A stretch of DNA of 8,028 bases from Rhodospirillaceae bacterium. Its GTDB lineage: Bacteria; Pseudomonadota; Alphaproteobacteria; UBA8366; GCA-2717185. The notes under the pieces are model-generated. The model saw only the letters and a list, made by a program, of their open reading frames with translations. It was not told where the DNA came from and did no database searches. Positions 1 through 5,812 of this stretch are shown one piece after another (position 1 is the first letter of the stretch; every line of letters begins with the position of its first letter). Location of the stretch: assembly GCA_028817685.1 (NCBI GenBank), contig JAPPPC010000772.1, positions 1 through 8,028 of the forward strand, given 5' to 3'. A program made the position numbers and the translations under genes.

Positions 1-37
1 ACACATGTCTTAACGGCGAAAGGTGATAGAGGCGCGC

Positions 38-1390
38 ATGTTCGAGTCATTGTCCGGCCGCTTGGCCGACGTCTTCGAAAAGCTGAAACGCCGCGGTGCG
101 TTGAGCGAATCCGACGTGTCGGAGGCGATGCGCGACGTCCGGGTCGCCCTGCTCGAAGCCGACGTCGCCCTGCCGGTGGTACGCGACTTCATCAAGAAAG
201 TGCAGGCGGAAGCCGTTGGGCAGGAAGTGCTGCGTTCGGTCACGCCGGGTCAGATGGTCGTCAAGATCGTGCACGACCAGCTGGTCGAGATGCTGGGCGC
301 GGAGACGGAAGGGCTGGAGCTGCTGGCGCCGGCGCCGGTCGGCATCATGCTGGTTGGACTGCAGGGCTCCGGTAAGACGACGACGACGGCGAAAATCGCC
401 GCCCGTCTGCAGGACCGCGACCGCAAAAAGGTGTTGATGGCGTCGCTCGATACGCAGCGGCCCGCGGCCCAGGAACAGCTCAAGGTATTGGGCGAACAGG
501 CCGGTGTCGCCACCTTGCCGATCGTCGCCGGCCAGCAGCCGGTCGATATCGCCAAGCGGGCGAACGACGCGGCCCGGCTCGGCGGGTACGACGTGGTCAT
601 GCTCGACACCGCCGGCCGGCTCCAGATCGACGAGGCGCTGATGGCGGAAGCCGCCGCGGTGCATGCTGCCGTCGATCCCTATGAAATTCTGCTGGTCGCC
701 GATGCGATGACCGGTCAGGACGCGGTCAATGTGGCGGAAGGGTTCAAGGCCCGCCTGCCGCTCACCGGCATCGTGCTGACCCGGGTCGATGGCGACTCGC
801 GCGGTGGTGCCGCCCTGTCGATGCGCGCGGTGACGGGCTGCCCGATCAAGGTTATCGGCGTCGGCGAGAAACTCGACGAGATCGAGGATTTCCATCCGGA
901 ACGGATCGCCGGCCGCATCCTCGGCATGGGCGACGTGGTCAGCCTGGTCGAGAAGGCCCAGGAAACGATCGAAGAGGAAGAGGCCGAAAAGCTCGCCAAG
1001 AAGATCCAGAAGGGCGAATTCGACCTCGACGATATGGCCAAGCAGCTCGGCCAGATGCGCAAGATGGGCGGCCTGTCCGGGATGATGGAATTGCTGCCCG
1101 GTGTTTCCAAGGCGAAGAAACAGATGGCGGAGGCGAAGATCGACGAATCCGCGCTGCTGCATCAGGAAGCGATCATTTCCTCGATGACGCCGAAAGAACG
1201 GCAGCGGCCGAAGCTGATTCACGCCTCACGAAAGAAACGCATCGCCAAAGGGTCGGGAACCTCGATCCAGGACGTGAACAAGTTGCTGAAGCAGTACCAG
1301 ACGATGCGCAAGATGATGAAACGCATGAGCAAGATGGGGGAAAAGGGCCTGGCGCGACATGGCATCCAGGGCCTGATGCCCCGCATGTAA
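38..1390 (+). CDS. ffh: Signal recognition particle GTPase Ffh (SRP54 homologue)
   Basis: Protein subunit of the bacterial SRP: it binds 4.5S RNA and signal sequences of nascent membrane proteins and delivers ribosomes to FtsY at the inner membrane. The 450-residue product has family length. It shows an N-domain helical bundle (about 1-90), then the GTPase domain with P-loop GLQGSGKT (107-114), DTQRPAAQ, DTAGR (190-194), TRVDGDSRGG (from 248) and GVGEKLDEIEDF. A Met-rich M domain (about 300-450) follows, with the RNA-binding stretch around RKKRIAKGSGTSIQDVNKLL. The ATG at 38 gives the usual MFESLSGRL N-terminus. An in-frame GTG at 23 would add only five atypical residues, and AGAGG (28-32) sits just upstream of the ATG. 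The G4 motif has Arg where most SRP GTPases have Lys; from memory this is usual in alphaproteobacteria. First gene of the ffh-rpsP-rimM-trmD-rplS cluster. Confidence 0.97.
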   Translation: MFESLSGRLADVFEKLKRRGALSESDVSEAMRDVRVALLEADVALPVVRDFIKKVQAEAVGQEVLRSVTPGQMVVKIVHDQLVEMLGAETEGLELLAPAPVGIMLVGLQGSGKTTTTAKIAARLQDRDRKKVLMASLDTQRPAAQEQLKVLGEQAGVATLPIVAGQQPVDIAKRANDAARLGGYDVVMLDTAGRLQIDEALMAEAAAVHAAVDPYEILLVADAMTGQDAVNVAEGFKARLPLTGIVLTRVDGDSRGGAALSMRAVTGCPIKVIGVGEKLDEIEDFHPERIAGRILGMGDVVSLVEKAQETIEEEEAEKLAKKIQKGEFDLDDMAKQLGQMRKMGGLSGMMELLPGVSKAKKQMAEAKIDESALLHQEAIISSMTPKERQRPKLIHASRKKRIAKGSGTSIQDVNKLLKQYQTMRKMMKRMSKMGEKGLARHGIQGLMPRM

Positions 1391-1439
1391 CCGCAACCTA
1401 ATTTTCGAACGACACGTAAAGCTAAGGAGAGCAAACCAT

Positions 1440-1826
1440 ATGGCGCTGAAAATCAGACTGGCCCGCGGCGGTGCGAAAAAGCGCCCGTACTACCGCATCG
1501 TCGTCGCCGACTCGCGCATGCCGCGCGACGGCCGCTACATCGAAAGAGTCGGGGTCTACAACCCGATGCTGGCCAAGGACGACCCGAACCGGGTGCAACT
1601 GGTCGAGGACCGCATCAAGCACTGGATGTCGGTCGGCGCGAAGCCGTCCGACCGGGTCGCGCGCTTCCTGGGCCGGGCCGAGATCATGCCGATGCCGGCG
1701 ATCCCGGAGCAGACCAAGCAGCATCTGCCGAAGGCGAAGGCGCAGGAGCGCATGAGCGAGGCGGAAGAAGCGGCGCCTGCGGAGCAGGACTCCGCCGAGG
1801 CGGACGCCGCGGCGCCGGCTGAATAA
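1440..1826 (+). CDS. rpsP: 30S ribosomal protein S16, with shortened C-terminal tail
   Basis: Small-subunit assembly protein that binds 16S rRNA. The first ~80 residues are canonical S16: MALKIRLARGGAKKRPYYRIVVADSR, then PRDGRYIERVGVYNP and the RVARFLG motif. After about residue 95 the protein becomes an Ala/Glu/Pro-rich low-complexity tail, as I recall for alphaproteobacterial S16. The start is set by a strong Shine-Dalgarno AAGGAGA (1424-1430), nine bases before the ATG. The 49-base gap from ffh shows no clear promoter or terminator, so cotranscription is likely. Oddity: the frame meets TAA at 1824-1826, but the same frame continues with 20 more tail-like codons to a second TAA at 1887-1889. 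The 128-residue product still holds the whole S16 fold, so it should work. Confidence 0.95.
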   Translation: MALKIRLARGGAKKRPYYRIVVADSRMPRDGRYIERVGVYNPMLAKDDPNRVQLVEDRIKHWMSVGAKPSDRVARFLGRAEIMPMPAIPEQTKQHLPKAKAQERMSEAEEAAPAEQDSAEADAAAPAE

Positions 1827-1886
1827 GAAGCGCCGGCGGAAGAGGCTCCGGCCGAAAAAGCCGCGGCTGAAGAAGAGAAGCCGGCG
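1812..1886 (+). repeat. Degenerate 15-18 base repeat encoding the S16 tail (APAEE-like units)
   Basis: Read in the rpsP frame, this stretch is made of related 5-6 codon units: APAE(stop)E, APAEE, APAEK, AAAEEE, KPA. The DNA units begin GCGCCGGC or similar, at 1812, 1830, 1845 and 1860. The pattern suggests slippage-type growth of an unstructured tail. It also shows that the position now occupied by TAA (1824-1826) matches Glu/Lys in neighbouring units. Confidence 0.6.
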
Positions 1887-1889
1887 TAA
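1827..1889 (+). other. In-frame remnant of the rpsP C-terminal tail beyond the stop codon
   Basis: Twenty sense codons follow the rpsP TAA in the same frame, all Ala, Pro, Glu or Lys, and end at TAA 1887-1889, two bases before the rimM ATG at 1892. Composition and repeat structure match the tail upstream of the stop. The stretch therefore looks like former coding sequence cut off by a nonsense change, most simply GAA to TAA. Without that stop, S16 would be 149 residues. A read or assembly error at 1824 would explain it equally well. Readthrough of TAA is possible but has no support in the sequence. Confidence 0.65.
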
Positions 1890-1891
1890 GC

Positions 1892-2437
1892 ATGACGGCT
1901 CGGGCGGCACTCATGACGGATTCCCGGATCTGCGTTGGCGTTATCGTGGGCGCGCACGGCGTGCGCGGCCTCGTGCGCGTCAAGAGCTTCACCGAGGAGC
2001 CCGCCGATATTGCCGCCTATGGACCGCTCGGCGACGACAAGGGTGACCGCCAATACGCGCTCGACGTGACCGGTTCGGCCAAGGGCGTGTTGCTTGCCCG
2101 CATCGACGGGGTTGCCGATCGCAATGCGGCGGAAGCCCTGAAGGGAACGGAACTTTACATCGACCGGGATGCCTTGCCGCAGCCCGACGAAGACGAGTTC
2201 TACCACACCGATTTGATCGGATTGCCGGCCCTTCTGGCCGACGGTTCGGCCTACGGGACGGTGCGGGCCCTGCACGAGTTCGGGGCCGGCGACATGGTCG
2301 AGATCGCCCTCGATGGCGGCGGCGTGTCTGTTTTGCCCTTCACCCGTGCGGTGGTGCCGGAGATCGATCTAGAGGCAGGCCATATCACCGTGGAACCGCC
2401 GGTCGAAACCATCGCGAAGTCGGAGGACGGTGCGTGA
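1892..2437 (+). CDS. rimM: Ribosome maturation factor RimM
   Basis: Assembly factor for the 30S head; it binds S19 and helps 16S rRNA processing. The N-terminal RimM beta-barrel carries the hallmark VGVIVGAHGVRGLVRVKSFTEE (residues 15-36 here). The C-terminal PRC-barrel begins near FYHTDLIGL (from 103) and ends with LPFTRAVVPEIDLEAGHITVEPP. Length with this start is 181 residues. The start is uncertain: ATG 1892 follows the old rpsP tail by two bases, while ATG 1913 would give MTDSRICVG, closer to typical RimM N-termini. Neither has a strong Shine-Dalgarno, so translation is probably coupled to rpsP. If so, the premature rpsP stop, now 65 bases from ATG 1892, could weaken coupling. The 3' end overlaps trmD by four bases. 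Confidence 0.95.
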   Translation: MTARAALMTDSRICVGVIVGAHGVRGLVRVKSFTEEPADIAAYGPLGDDKGDRQYALDVTGSAKGVLLARIDGVADRNAAEALKGTELYIDRDALPQPDEDEFYHTDLIGLPALLADGSAYGTVRALHEFGAGDMVEIALDGGGVSVLPFTRAVVPEIDLEAGHITVEPPVETIAKSEDGA

Positions 2438-3150
2438 CTAGCTGGACCGCCCATATCCTGACCATCTTCCCGGACATGTTTCCCGGGCCGCTGGGCCATT
2501 CCCTGGCCGGGCGCGCGTTGGCCGAAAAGGTGTGGGATCTTCGCACGGTGGATATACGTGACTTCGCCATCGACAAGCATGGCACGGTCGACGATTCACC
2601 CTTCGGCGGCGGTCCCGGCATGGTGATGCGGGCCGACGTGCTCGACGCGGCGTTGGAGTCGGTCGCGGCGGCGCCGGGGCCGGTGATCTATCTGACGCCG
2701 CGCGGTCGCGCCTTCGATCAGGAGCGGGCGGCGGCATTGGCGTCGGGGCCGGGCGTTACCTTGTTGTGCGGCCGCTTCGAAGGGATCGACGAACGGGTCA
2801 TCGATGAACGCGGTTTCGAAGAGGTCAGTGTCGGCGATTTCGTGCTGTCCGGCGGCGAACCCGCAGCGATGAGCGTTATCGATGCCTGCGTCCGGCTGTT
2901 GCCGGGCGTCGTCGGGACCCGTGAATCGCTCGACGAGGAAAGTTTCGCCCAAGGACTTCTTGAATATCCCCAGTACACGCGGCCGGCCACCTGGCGCGGC
3001 CGCAGCGCGCCGGACGTTTTGCTGTCCGGCCACCATGAGAACATTCGCGCCTGGCGATTGGCCCAGGCTGAACGTATTACCCGCGAACGGCGCCCCGATC
3101 TTTGGGAACGGTACGTCGCGCGGAACAAGCAAGTGAGGACGATGTCATGA
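2434..3150 (+). CDS. trmD: tRNA (guanine-37-N1)-methyltransferase TrmD
   Basis: Methylates G37 next to the anticodon using S-adenosylmethionine, which prevents +1 frameshifting; cytosolic homodimer of the trefoil-knot SPOUT class. Visible motifs: ILTIFPDMFPGPLGHS at the N-terminus, FGGGPGMVMR (57-66), knot segment LLCGRFEGIDERVID (110-124), VLSGGEPAAM (137-146), GLLEYPQYTRPATWRG (from 174) and LLSGHHENIRAWR (from 196). The acidic residue before the YPQYTRP motif is Glu177; the E. coli enzyme has a catalytic Asp169 at the corresponding place. I recall Glu as common in alphaproteobacteria. The start is a GTG inside the rimM stop (GTGA overlap), which implies translational coupling. Length 238 residues is normal. 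It overlaps rplS by ATGA. Confidence 0.97.
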   Translation: MTSWTAHILTIFPDMFPGPLGHSLAGRALAEKVWDLRTVDIRDFAIDKHGTVDDSPFGGGPGMVMRADVLDAALESVAAAPGPVIYLTPRGRAFDQERAAALASGPGVTLLCGRFEGIDERVIDERGFEEVSVGDFVLSGGEPAAMSVIDACVRLLPGVVGTRESLDEESFAQGLLEYPQYTRPATWRGRSAPDVLLSGHHENIRAWRLAQAERITRERRPDLWERYVARNKQVRTMS

Positions 3151-3557
3151 ATATTATCGAACAGCTCGAACAGGAGCAGATGGCGAAGCTCGGCGAAGCG
3201 CGGCCAATTCCCGAGTTTCAGGCCGGCGACACGCTGCGCGTCCACGTGAAGGTTGTCGAAGGCTCGCGCGAGCGGGTTCAGGTCTTCGAGGGCGTTTGCA
3301 TCGCGCGCAAGAACAACGGCGTGAACAGCGCCTTTACGGTCCGCAAGATCAGCTATGGCGAGGGCGTGGAACGCGTCTTCCCGCTGTACAGCCCGAGGAT
3401 CGAGGAGATCGAGGTCGTGCGCCGCGGTTCGGTGCGCCGTGCGAAGCTTTACTATCTGCGCGAACGGCGCGGCAAGTCGGCGCGGATCGCCGAACGTACG
3501 ACGGTCCGGCGGACGGAAGCCGCGGGGGACGAGCCGGCGGAGAACGGCGAGAGCTAA
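3147..3557 (+). CDS. rplS: 50S ribosomal protein L19
   Basis: Large-subunit protein at the 30S-50S interface. The 136-residue product begins MNIIEQLEQEQMAKL and contains the conserved core IPEFQAGDTLRVHVKVVEG, RVQVFEGVCIARKN, FTVRKISYGEGVERVFPLYSPRIEEIEV and RRAKLYYLRERRGKSARI. A short acidic C-terminal tail (about 118-136) extends beyond the core. The ATG at 3147 overlaps the trmD stop (ATGA) and has GAGGA (3135-3139) seven bases upstream. An in-frame ATG at 3102 would add 15 residues inside trmD that do not resemble L19, so it is not used here. Last gene of the translation operon; a hairpin follows within 15 bases. Confidence 0.97.
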   Translation: MNIIEQLEQEQMAKLGEARPIPEFQAGDTLRVHVKVVEGSRERVQVFEGVCIARKNNGVNSAFTVRKISYGEGVERVFPLYSPRIEEIEVVRRGSVRRAKLYYLRERRGKSARIAERTTVRRTEAAGDEPAENGES

Positions 3558-3570
3558 GCCTCTTGTGAAT

Positions 3571-3624
3571 GCGTTTCATCGCCCTGTGAAAACTTCTCTT
3601 TTGCAAAGAGGGGCGGTGAAACGC
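3571..3624 (+). terminator. Long hairpin after rplS (terminator or leu leader structure)
   Basis: The left arm GCGTTTCATCGCCC (3571-3584) pairs with GGGCGGTGAAACGC (3611-3624) over 14 positions with one T-G wobble. A nested hairpin CTCTTT (3596-3601) with AAAGAG (3605-3610) closes a three-base loop, leaving an 11-base bulge on the left side. No T-run follows (the next bases are TTAAATC), so it is not a textbook intrinsic terminator. Its position 13 bases after the rplS stop favours an operon end or an mRNA 3'-stabilising structure; a leu-leader role is the alternative. Confidence 0.5.
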
Positions 3625-3711
3625 TTAAATCGCACCGGTCGCCCTATACGCGGAGGGTCTCGGACCTGCATGTGCAGGCAGTTTGATATGAGACGACTTC
3701 ACAGATAACCG
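3601..3711 (+). promoter_or_regulatory. Weak candidate promoters for the leu operon
   Basis: Two sigma70-like hexamer pairs can be picked out by eye. One is TTGCAA (3601-3606) with TTAAAT (3625-3630), 18 bases apart and overlapping the right half of the hairpin. The other is TTGATA (3683-3688) with GATAAC (3704-3709), only 15 bases apart and about 50 bases before leuC. Neither is strong, and such matches occur by chance. A promoter somewhere in this gap is likely because it is the only sizeable intergenic space, but the exact site is not established. Confidence 0.25.
3665..3678. promoter_or_regulatory. 14-base palindrome, possible operator upstream of leuC
   Basis: CCTGCA-TG-TGCAGG is a perfect 6+6 inverted repeat with a two-base centre, lying between the two candidate promoters and about 80 bases before leuC. 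Its size and symmetry fit a dimeric regulator site; as RNA it could form only a five-pair stem with a four-base loop. No specific regulator is recognised, and chance is possible in GC-rich DNA. Confidence 0.3.
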
Positions 3712-3759
3712 TAGCGGCGCCCGATCGTAAGCGACAGTCAGCCAGGACGAGGGAGCCTT

Positions 3760-5166
3760 ATGTCCAAGCCGCGCACACTTCTCGACAAGATTTGGGACAG
3801 CCATACGGTCGACACGCAGGAGGATGGAACCTGCCTGCTGTATATCGATCGCCACATCATCCATGAGGTGACGAGCCCGCAGCCCTTCGAAGGGCTGACC
3901 CTGGCCGGCCGCAAGCTGCGCCGCCCGGACCTGACGCTCGCGGTGATCGATCACAACATCGCCACCGACCGCTCCGAGGCGATCCCGGAAGATTCCCAGC
4001 TGCAGATCGACACGCTTCGCCGCAATTGCGAAGCGTTCGGCGTGACGTTGTTCGAGGTCGATGACCCGCGCAACGGCATCGTCCATATCATCGGTCCGGA
4101 ACAGGGCTTCACCCTGCCGGGCGTTACCCTGGTCTGCGGCGACAGCCATACGGCGACCCACGGTGCCTTCGGCGCGCTCGCCTTCGGCATCGGCACGTCG
4201 GAAGTCGAGCACGTCATGGCGAGCCAGACTCTGCTGCAGGCACCGGTCAAGAGCATGCGGATCACGGTGGATGGTGAGCTGCCCTTCGGCTGCACGGCGA
4301 AGGATCTGATCCTGGCGCTGATCGGCAAGATCGGCACCGCGGCCGGCACCGGCCACGTGATTGAGTATACCGGTCCGGCGATCACCTCGCTGTCGATGGA
4401 AGGCCGCATGACGGTTTCCAACATGACGATCGAGGCTGGCGCGCGCGCCGGTCTGATCGCGCCGGACGAGAAGACTTTCGAGTACCTCAAAGGCCGTCCC
4501 TTCGCGCCGAAGGGCGCCGACTGGGACGCGGCCGTTGCGCACTGGCAGACCTTGCCGTCGGACGATGGCGCGACCTACGACAAGGAAGCGACCCTGAATG
4601 TGAGCGATATCGTGCCGCAGGTCACTTGGGGGACCAGCCCGGAAGACGTGATCCCGATTACCGGTGTCGTGCCCGATCCGAAGGACGTGCCGAATCCGGA
4701 AAAGGCCGCGGCGGTCAAACGGGCCTGCGAATATATGGGTCTGAAGCCGGGCACCAAGTTGACCGATGTGGAAATCGACACGATTTTCGTCGGCGCCTGC
4801 ACCAACGGCCGTATCGAGGATATCCGCGAAGTGGCTCGGGTGGCCAAGGGCCGCAAGGTCAAGGAAGGCATGCGGACCCTGATCGTACCGGGTTCCGGCC
4901 TGGTCAAGCAGCAGGCCGAGCAGGAAGGGCTGGCGCAGATCCTGATCGATGCCGGATTCGACTGGCGCGAGCCGGGCTGCTCCATGTGCCTGGCGATGAA
5001 TGTCGATCAGCTGCAGCCGGGTGAGCGCTGCGCCGCCACCTCGAACCGCAATTTCGAGGGCCGGCAAGGGCGCGGCGGGCGGACCCATCTGGTCAGCCCG
5101 GCCATGGCGGCGGCGGCAGCCATTACCGGCAAACTGACCGACGTACGCGACATGTTGAACGGCTGA
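3760..5166 (+). CDS. leuC: 3-isopropylmalate dehydratase large subunit (first copy)
   Basis: With LeuD it forms the [4Fe-4S] isomerase that converts 2-isopropylmalate to 3-isopropylmalate via isopropylmaleate, the second dedicated step of leucine synthesis. The 468 residues match family length. Cluster ligands are Cys347 (GACTNGRIED), Cys407 and Cys410 (CSMC), at the same numbers as I recall for E. coli LeuC. Other hallmarks are DRHIIHEVTSPQ (30-41), IDHNIAT (63-69), GDSHTATHGAFG (Asp128-Ser129-His130), EGRMTVSNMTIEAGAR and SNRNFEGRQG. The complete HEVTSPQ signature marks this as the orthodox copy. ATG 3760 has GAGGGAG (3749-3755) four bases upstream. It lies 20 bases before leuD and is the first gene of the leu operon. 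Confidence 0.96.
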   Translation: MSKPRTLLDKIWDSHTVDTQEDGTCLLYIDRHIIHEVTSPQPFEGLTLAGRKLRRPDLTLAVIDHNIATDRSEAIPEDSQLQIDTLRRNCEAFGVTLFEVDDPRNGIVHIIGPEQGFTLPGVTLVCGDSHTATHGAFGALAFGIGTSEVEHVMASQTLLQAPVKSMRITVDGELPFGCTAKDLILALIGKIGTAAGTGHVIEYTGPAITSLSMEGRMTVSNMTIEAGARAGLIAPDEKTFEYLKGRPFAPKGADWDAAVAHWQTLPSDDGATYDKEATLNVSDIVPQVTWGTSPEDVIPITGVVPDPKDVPNPEKAAAVKRACEYMGLKPGTKLTDVEIDTIFVGACTNGRIEDIREVARVAKGRKVKEGMRTLIVPGSGLVKQQAEQEGLAQILIDAGFDWREPGCSMCLAMNVDQLQPGERCAATSNRNFEGRQGRGGRTHLVSPAMAAAAAITGKLTDVRDMLNG

Positions 5167-5186
5167 GGGGAAAAGGAGAACGCGTT

Positions 5187-5810
5187 ATGGATAAATTCAA
5201 CACGCTGACCGGCGTCGCGGCGCCGATGGACATGATCAACATCGACACCGACAAGATCATCCCCAAGCTGCATCTGCGCACCATCAAGCGGACGGGTCTC
5301 GGCAAGGTACTGTTCGAGGAAATGCGCTTCGAGACGGATGGGTCCGAGAAGCCGGATTTCATCCTCAACAAGGAGCCGTACCGCAACTCGAAAATCATCG
5401 TTGCGGGCGACAATTTCGGCTGCGGGTCCTCGCGCGAGCACGCGCCCTGGGCGTTGCTCGATTTCGGCATCCGCTGCGTTATCTCGACCAGCTTCGCCGA
5501 CATCTTCTACAACAACTGCTTCAAGAACGGCATCCTGCCGATCCGCGTCACCAAGGATCAGTTGGACGCGCTGATGGCCGATGCCAGCGATACGGAGAAC
5601 CCGGAACTGACGGTCGATCTGGTCAATATGGAGATCAAGCGCCCGAATGGCGTGACCGTGCCGTTCGAATTGGACGCCTTCCGCCGCGAATGCTTGCTCG
5701 ACGGGCTCGACGATATCGGCCTGACCATGCAGAAAGGCGATAAGATCGACGGGTTCGAAGCGCAGCAGAACCAAGCGCAGCCCTGGCTCAATAGCGCGCC
5801 GCCGGCGTAA
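5187..5810 (+). CDS. leuD: 3-isopropylmalate dehydratase small subunit
   Basis: Swivelling domain-4 subunit of isopropylmalate isomerase. It supplies the substrate-recognition loop and catalytic serine region that close over the LeuC iron-sulphur site. The 207 residues show NIDTDKIIPKLHLRTIKRTG (18-37), GDNFGCGSSREHAPWAL (about 74-90), TSFADIFYNNCFKNGILPI and the C-terminal FRRECLLDGLDDIGLT. All are family hallmarks. The start is supported by AAGGAG (5173-5178) eight bases before the ATG. In the substrate loop the commoner PKQFLK is PKLHLR (Leu28, His29). It lies between two leuC copies (20 bases after the first, 2 bases before the second) and no other small subunit is visible, so it may serve both large subunits. 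Confidence 0.96.
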   Translation: MDKFNTLTGVAAPMDMINIDTDKIIPKLHLRTIKRTGLGKVLFEEMRFETDGSEKPDFILNKEPYRNSKIIVAGDNFGCGSSREHAPWALLDFGIRCVISTSFADIFYNNCFKNGILPIRVTKDQLDALMADASDTENPELTVDLVNMEIKRPNGVTVPFELDAFRRECLLDGLDDIGLTMQKGDKIDGFEAQQNQAQPWLNSAPPA

Positions 5811-5812
5811 AC

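Noticed and set aside
779..790. Ffh G4 motif TRVD instead of TKxD as a functional defect
   Set aside because: I recall TR[IV]D in alphaproteobacterial Ffh generally; the rest of the GTPase domain is intact, so this is a lineage feature.
2434..2437. GTGA (rimM/trmD) and ATGA (trmD/rplS, 3147-3150) overlaps as unusual
   Set aside because: Four-base stop/start overlaps are routine in tightly coupled bacterial operons; recorded in the gene entries only.
3558..3759. Leucine-rich leader peptide for attenuation of the leu operon
   Set aside because: Short frames here (MRFIAL from 3569, a GTG frame from 3586, MCRQFDMRRLHR from 3670) contain only scattered Leu codons, no Leu run, and no clear ribosome site.
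3625..5088. Long open frame (about 487 codons) on the minus strand opposite leuC, and a similar one (about 528 codons, 5558-7144) opposite leuD/leuC2
   Set aside because: High GC third positions of the + strand genes suppress stops on the opposite strand. The translations are His/Arg/Asp-rich without family motifs, and the + strand genes are unmistakable.
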